From Candidatus Flexifilum affinis (lineage in GTDB: Bacteria; Chloroflexota; Anaerolineae; Aggregatilineales; Phototrophicaceae): a stretch of 64,000 nucleotides of DNA. The DNA lies in NCBI GenBank assembly GCA_016713325.1, contig JADJPJ010000006.1, positions 434,001-498,000 on the forward strand, written 5' to 3'. The notes below the pieces were generated by a model, which saw nothing but the letters and a program-made list of their open reading frames with translations, ran no database searches and had not been told where the DNA came from. Shown here piece by piece: positions 61,155 to 64,000 of the stretch; position 1 is the first letter of the stretch; each line of letters begins with the position of its first letter. The position numbers and the translations under genes are program-made.

Positions 61155-61508
61155 TTGAAACTGGACTCGCTTGAATTTGCCCGCGACATCGTTGACGCGG
61201 TAGAAGATAAGAAAGCCGAAAATATCGTCCTGCTTGATCTCCGCCCAGATGCTATTATCTCAGACTTTTTCGTCATCTGCACGGCGGGAAGTGACCGCCA
61301 GATCCGTGCTGTGACAGAAAGTGTGCGGGAAGCGATCAAGAAGAAGTACAGCCGGCTTCCGGTCACCGTTGAAGGACAGCCGCAGAGTGGCTGGGTGCTG
61401 ATCGACTATGGCGATGTGATTGTGCACGTGTTCGGCGCCAATGAGCGCACCTACTACAACCTTGAAGGGTTCTGGCGGCAGGCGAACGTCCTGCTGAGCA
61501 TCCAGTAA
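61155..61508 (+). CDS. rsfS: Ribosomal silencing factor RsfS
   Basis: The 117-residue protein has the RsfS/Iojap motifs LEFARDIVDAVEDKKAENIV, LLDLRPDAIISDFFVICTAG, VEGQPQSGWVLIDYGDVIVH and VFGANERTYYNLEGFW. It binds ribosomal protein L14 and blocks subunit joining in slow growth. The start is unclear: TTG 61155 is only 1 nt past AGGAG, while CTG 61161 stands at ideal 7-nt spacing; both give the full domain. It has its own terminator and is followed by the convergent ndk gene. Confidence 0.9.
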   Translation: MKLDSLEFARDIVDAVEDKKAENIVLLDLRPDAIISDFFVICTAGSDRQIRAVTESVREAIKKKYSRLPVTVEGQPQSGWVLIDYGDVIVHVFGANERTYYNLEGFWRQANVLLSIQ

Positions 61509-61529
61509 CCGCATCACTGCCACTACTTC

Positions 61530-61558
61530 GAAGGGCGGACCGCGCAGGTCCGCCCTTC
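61530..61558. terminator. Terminator between convergent rsfS and ndk
   Basis: GAAGGGCGGACC (61530-61541) pairs with GGTCCGCCCTTC (61547-61558), 12 bp with a 5-nt loop. TTCGTTACTTTTA follows on the plus strand. It serves rsfS; for ndk (stop 61587) it lies 29 nt downstream. Confidence 0.85.
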
Positions 61559-61586
61559 TTCGTTACTTTTACAGGCAGCACAGCCG

Positions 61587-62036
61587 CTATTCGTGAATCC
61601 ACGCTTCCGTAGACCGCACCCAGCCGAACAACTCACTGGTGTTGAACCACAGCGCGATTTCCCGCTCGGCGCTGGTCGGCGAGTCCGACCCGTGCACCAG
61701 ATTGCGCCCAACCTCGACGCCAAAATCACCGCGGATTGTGCCCGGCGCGGCTTCGACCGGCTTCGTCTTGCCGATCGAGTTGCGGGCCAGTTCAATGCAG
61801 TTCTTGCCTTCGAGCACCATGACGACCACAGGGGACGAGGTGATGTAGCTGACCAGCCCCTCGTAGAAGGGCTTGCCCTCGTGTTCGGCGTAGTGCTTCT
61901 GCGCCAGTTCGCGGGGAACCTGCATGAACTTCATACCGACGAGCTTCAGGCCGCGCTGCTCAAAGCGGCGGATGATTTCGCCGGAAAGACCCCGCTGAAC
62001 GGCGTCGGGCTTCACAATGATCAGTGTACGCTCCAC
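61587..62036 (-). CDS. ndk: Nucleoside diphosphate kinase
   Basis: The 149-residue protein starts at GTG 62036 behind [86 protein letters not shown] (catalytic His of the NLVHGSDS box) and [10 protein letters not shown]. It equalises NTP and dNTP pools through a phospho-His intermediate. A longer ORF up to 62102 crosses the upstream hairpin and lacks similarity. Single gene between two terminators. Confidence 0.95.
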   Translation of the reverse strand: MERTLIIVKPDAVQRGLSGEIIRRFEQRGLKLVGMKFMQVPRELAQKHYAEHEGKPFYEGLVSYITSSPVVVMVLEGKNCIELARNSIGKTKPVEAAPGTIRGDFGVEVGRNLVHGSDSPTSAEREIALWFNTSELFGWVRSTEAWIHE

Positions 62037-62063
62037 GTCGCACTCCTTGTTGGCAGAAATAAT

Positions 62064-62088
62064 GAACGGGTCAACTGGTGACCCGTTC
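62064..62088 (-). terminator. Terminator of the upstream TPR-protein gene
   Basis: GAACGGGTCA (62064-62073) and TGACCCGTTC (62079-62088) form a 10-bp stem with a 5-nt loop, followed on the minus strand by ATTATTTC. It is 51 nt past the stop at 62140 and precedes the ndk ribosome site. Confidence 0.75.
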
Positions 62089-62139
62089 GTGGATTTTAGC
62101 ACAATGCGCGATGAAGTTAGAGAGCGGCGGTCTCAGGGC

Positions 62140-64000
62140 CTAGAGCTGGTTGAGCGCATTACGATAGGTGTCCAGCGCCGCCTGTAGCTTGCCCTGCCGC
62201 ATCAGGCCATCGCCCAGGACGCGATATACCGCCGGAACCGTGCGGTAGGACTTGACCAGTTGGCTGAGATCCTCGACCACAACGTCGAGCGCGCGGTTGG
62301 AGCGAATCAGACCTTCGTACTCCACCAGGGAGGTTTCCAGATCGCCGGCCTGTTCCAGGTCCCGCGCGGCCTGCAGGACTTCCATCGCCTCTTCGTCGTT
62401 GACGACCGACGGGCGTGCCGGAGCAGGCGCCGGTTTCGGCGCGGGAGGCGGTGCGACGGGCCTGGCTGCCGCAGGCCTGGGCGGTGGTTCCGGTTCAGGC
62501 CCCGGCTCGGGCTGGGGTTCCAGCTCGACCGTGAACAGATTCTCCGGCTCGATTGGCGCCACCGCGTAGCTGTCTTGCAGCCAACCGGGAATCTCGTCGG
62601 CTGGGACCTCGATGTCTTTCAGCCATTCGGGCATGTCGCCAATGAAAGCGGTGGCTGGAGCAGCTTCCGCCGCCGCAGTCAGGTTCTCGAGGCCGACTAT
62701 CCAGGACGGCAGCGGATGGGGCTGGCCGAGGGGCAACCCGGTCTCGGCCGGGAACGGCGCCTCAGCAAGCGGTTCGCGAACGTCGTCGACGCCAAAGCGC
62801 CGATCGACGGCCGCGACGCGTTCCGGATCATTGATATTGCGCTCGTACCAGGCCGGAACAACGTCCGGGTCCTGCGCCCCCTCGTCCAACTCCTGATCGA
62901 ACGCCTCAACCCAGGGATCGTGCGGATCGACCTCGATGACGTAAGGCTCAATGTCGTCCGTTACATTCATCGTGATGGCGGGCACCGCGGGTTCTTCGTT
63001 ATCGCCGGCAAAGATGTCGTCAACCTGAACCGTAACGGCACCTTCTGTTTCCAGCAGCCAGTCTGGAATATCCAGACTGGTCGGCTGGCCATCTTCAGTG
63101 AACAGGGCCTGGAATGATTGTTCTGCTTCCTCTTGAACCTGTTCCGTCTCTTCGATGGACTCAGCCTCGACCGGCTCAACCGCATCGAACCAATCCGGAA
63201 TCTCGGCTTCGGCCAGCGGCTGAATCTTGCCTGCTAACAGCGCTTCGAGAGCCTTGTTATCTTCAGACGCCGTCGATTGCTCGGGCGGCTGCATTTCCCT
63301 CAGCCATTCGGGGATCTCGGCCACCAGCGGCGGTTCCTCGGCGACCTCTTCTTCGTCACCCATCAGCAGTTCGGGGTGTTCTGCCAGATGATCGGCCTGC
63401 GCGTCGAGGAATTGCTGCATCTGATCCGCGGTCACCGTGCCCTTGGAGAGAGCGTCCTGGATCTCCTCCAGCGAGTAGTCGTCGTCCAGTCCGTGAATGT
63501 CTTCCAGCTCATCGACGGGTTCCGGCTGGCGAGGGAGTCGGGTGGCGACGACGCCATCCTCGTTGTAGCCCTCGGCGAGGCTGGACAGAAAATCAGAGGG
63601 GTTGACCGGCGTGCTGTCTTCATCCACAGCGCGCGGCCGAGACAGCGGCGTCTCGAACCTGAACTCTTCGTACCTGGGGGGTTCCACGGCGTCTGCGGCA
63701 GGCGTCGGGATATTGAACTGAGTGCTCGTTATCAGCTCATCAGGATCAGCGCCGCCACGTCGTGCCAGCGTTTCCAGCCAGGTGACCGGATCGGCCTTGG
63801 AAGCGAACGGATCGATCTTCTCTGAGTCGCTGATGATGTCGTCGTCGAGCGTATCCAGCTCGAAGGCAAGCGGCGAATCCTGCTCTCCCTGGGAACGAGC
63901 CAGATCCTCCAACCAGTTCATAGGATTATCAAGCTGCGCAGAGACTTCCGGCTGGTCGGTCACCCCGATGCCGGACAAATCGAGGTTGAAGAGGTCTTCA
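62140..64000 (-). CDS. Large acidic TPR-type protein with repeated Pro-x-Trp motifs (runs off the right edge)
   Basis: The frame is open to the window edge, so at least 619 residues are present and the start is missing. It is strongly acidic and low-complexity with at least eight short repeats around [IMLP]-P-x-W-[LIF] or PxxWLExLAR (NPMNWLEDLAR, DPVTWLETLAR, IPEWLREM, IPDWFDAV, IPDWLLET, LPSWIVGL, MPEWLKDI, IPGWLQDS). A Pro/Ala linker (PPPRPAAARPVAPPPA) leads to a C-terminal helical TPR-like domain (EEAMEVLQAARDLEQAGDLE, AVYRVLGDGLMRQGKLQAAL). Such tryptophan repeats could be docking peptides. No enzyme motif is visible. Confidence 0.75.
   Translation of the reverse strand, partial: EDLFNLDLSGIGVTDQPEVSAQLDNPMNWLEDLARSQGEQDSPLAFELDTLDDDIISDSEKIDPFASKADPVTWLETLARRGGADPDELITSTQFNIPTPAADAVEPPRYEEFRFETPLSRPRAVDEDSTPVNPSDFLSSLAEGYNEDGVVATRLPRQPEPVDELEDIHGLDDDYSLEEIQDALSKGTVTADQMQQFLDAQADHLAEHPELLMGDEEEVAEEPPLVAEIPEWLREMQPPEQSTASEDNKALEALLAGKIQPLAEAEIPDWFDAVEPVEAESIEETEQVQEEAEQSFQALFTEDGQPTSLDIPDWLLETEGAVTVQVDDIFAGDNEEPAVPAITMNVTDDIEPYVIEVDPHDPWVEAFDQELDEGAQDPDVVPAWYERNINDPERVAAVDRRFGVDDVREPLAEAPFPAETGLPLGQPHPLPSWIVGLENLTAAAEAAPATAFIGDMPEWLKDIEVPADEIPGWLQDSYAVAPIEPENLFTVELEPQPEPGPEPEPPPRPAAARPVAPPPAPKPAPAPARPSVVNDEEAMEVLQAARDLEQAGDLETSLVEYEGLIRSNRALDVVVEDLSQLVKSYRTVPAVYRVLGDGLMRQGKLQAALDTYRNALNQL

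Overview
The window looks like chromosomal DNA of a GC-rich, free-living bacterium, most likely a Chloroflexota (Anaerolineae-like) lineage. This is an inference from gene content and style: Thr/Pro-rich 'TPTATP'-type linkers, a lone Flp pilin, Uma2 and formylglycine-enzyme-fold proteins, SH3/CAP-LysM surface proteins, ETF plus acyl-CoA dehydrogenase, and sugar ABC genes without a local ATPase. No rRNA, CRISPR, prophage or IS transposase was seen. Two tRNA genes, Ser(GGA) and Leu(CAA), are present. Three otherwise good genes (BrkB/YihY family, a LacI regulator, an SLC13-type transporter) carry single indels, so the sequence may be a draft with residual errors.

Layout. 1-3.7 kb: a sulfur-transfer operon (rhodanese, YeeE/YedE sulfur transporter, TusA, secreted rhodanese) behind a Cys/Met-rich leader ORF and two tandem terminator-like hairpins. 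4-12.5 kb: LuxR relic, luciferase-like oxidoreductase, BrkB protein, two-domain thioredoxin, gamma-glutamyltransferase, zinc-ribbon/TPR protein, fructokinase. 12.7-17.4 kb: sugar ABC transporter (two permeases and a binding protein) and its LacI regulator. 17.6-30.5 kb: MBL-fold protein, tRNA-Ser, glutaredoxin-like protein, amidase, large membrane protein, Dps, MaoC-type hydratase, prfA, Uma2, 5'-truncated aroE, FGE-like protein, trpS, rimI-tsaB-tsaE. 30.7-38.4 kb: htpG, Flp pilin, SH3 and CAP/LysM proteins, tRNA-Leu, ECF sigma and membrane anti-sigma. 38.4-46.8 kb: phosphoesterase, etfBA, transporter, acyl-CoA dehydrogenase, esterases, DagK. 47.0-52.9 kb: a second sulfur operon. 53-64 kb: two citrate synthases, a GAF-PAS-GAF sensor, tyrosine recombinase, ComEA-like protein, degenerate nitrilase, rluD, rsfS, ndk, and a large acidic TPR protein running off the end.

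Most interesting: the two sulfur operons share a regulatory layout. Each is preceded by a short ORF with a cluster of Cys and Met codons (227-316 on +; 52710-52829 on -), then by an intrinsic terminator hairpin placed before the first enzyme gene. This is what ribosome-mediated, cysteine/methionine-responsive attenuation would look like.

The second operon (JAMM protease, MetY, MetX, MoaD/ThiS-like carrier ending GG-TG, DUF4395 protein, membrane thioredoxin, MoeB-rhodanese) has the parts list of a protein-thiocarboxylate-dependent homocysteine pathway. It resembles the HcyS/HcyD/HcyF-MetY system of Wolinella and the CysO/Mec/MoeZ system of mycobacteria. The first operon would import and mobilise thiosulfate-type sulfur, and the second would fix sulfur into homocysteine. 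These functional links are inferences from gene order and motifs.
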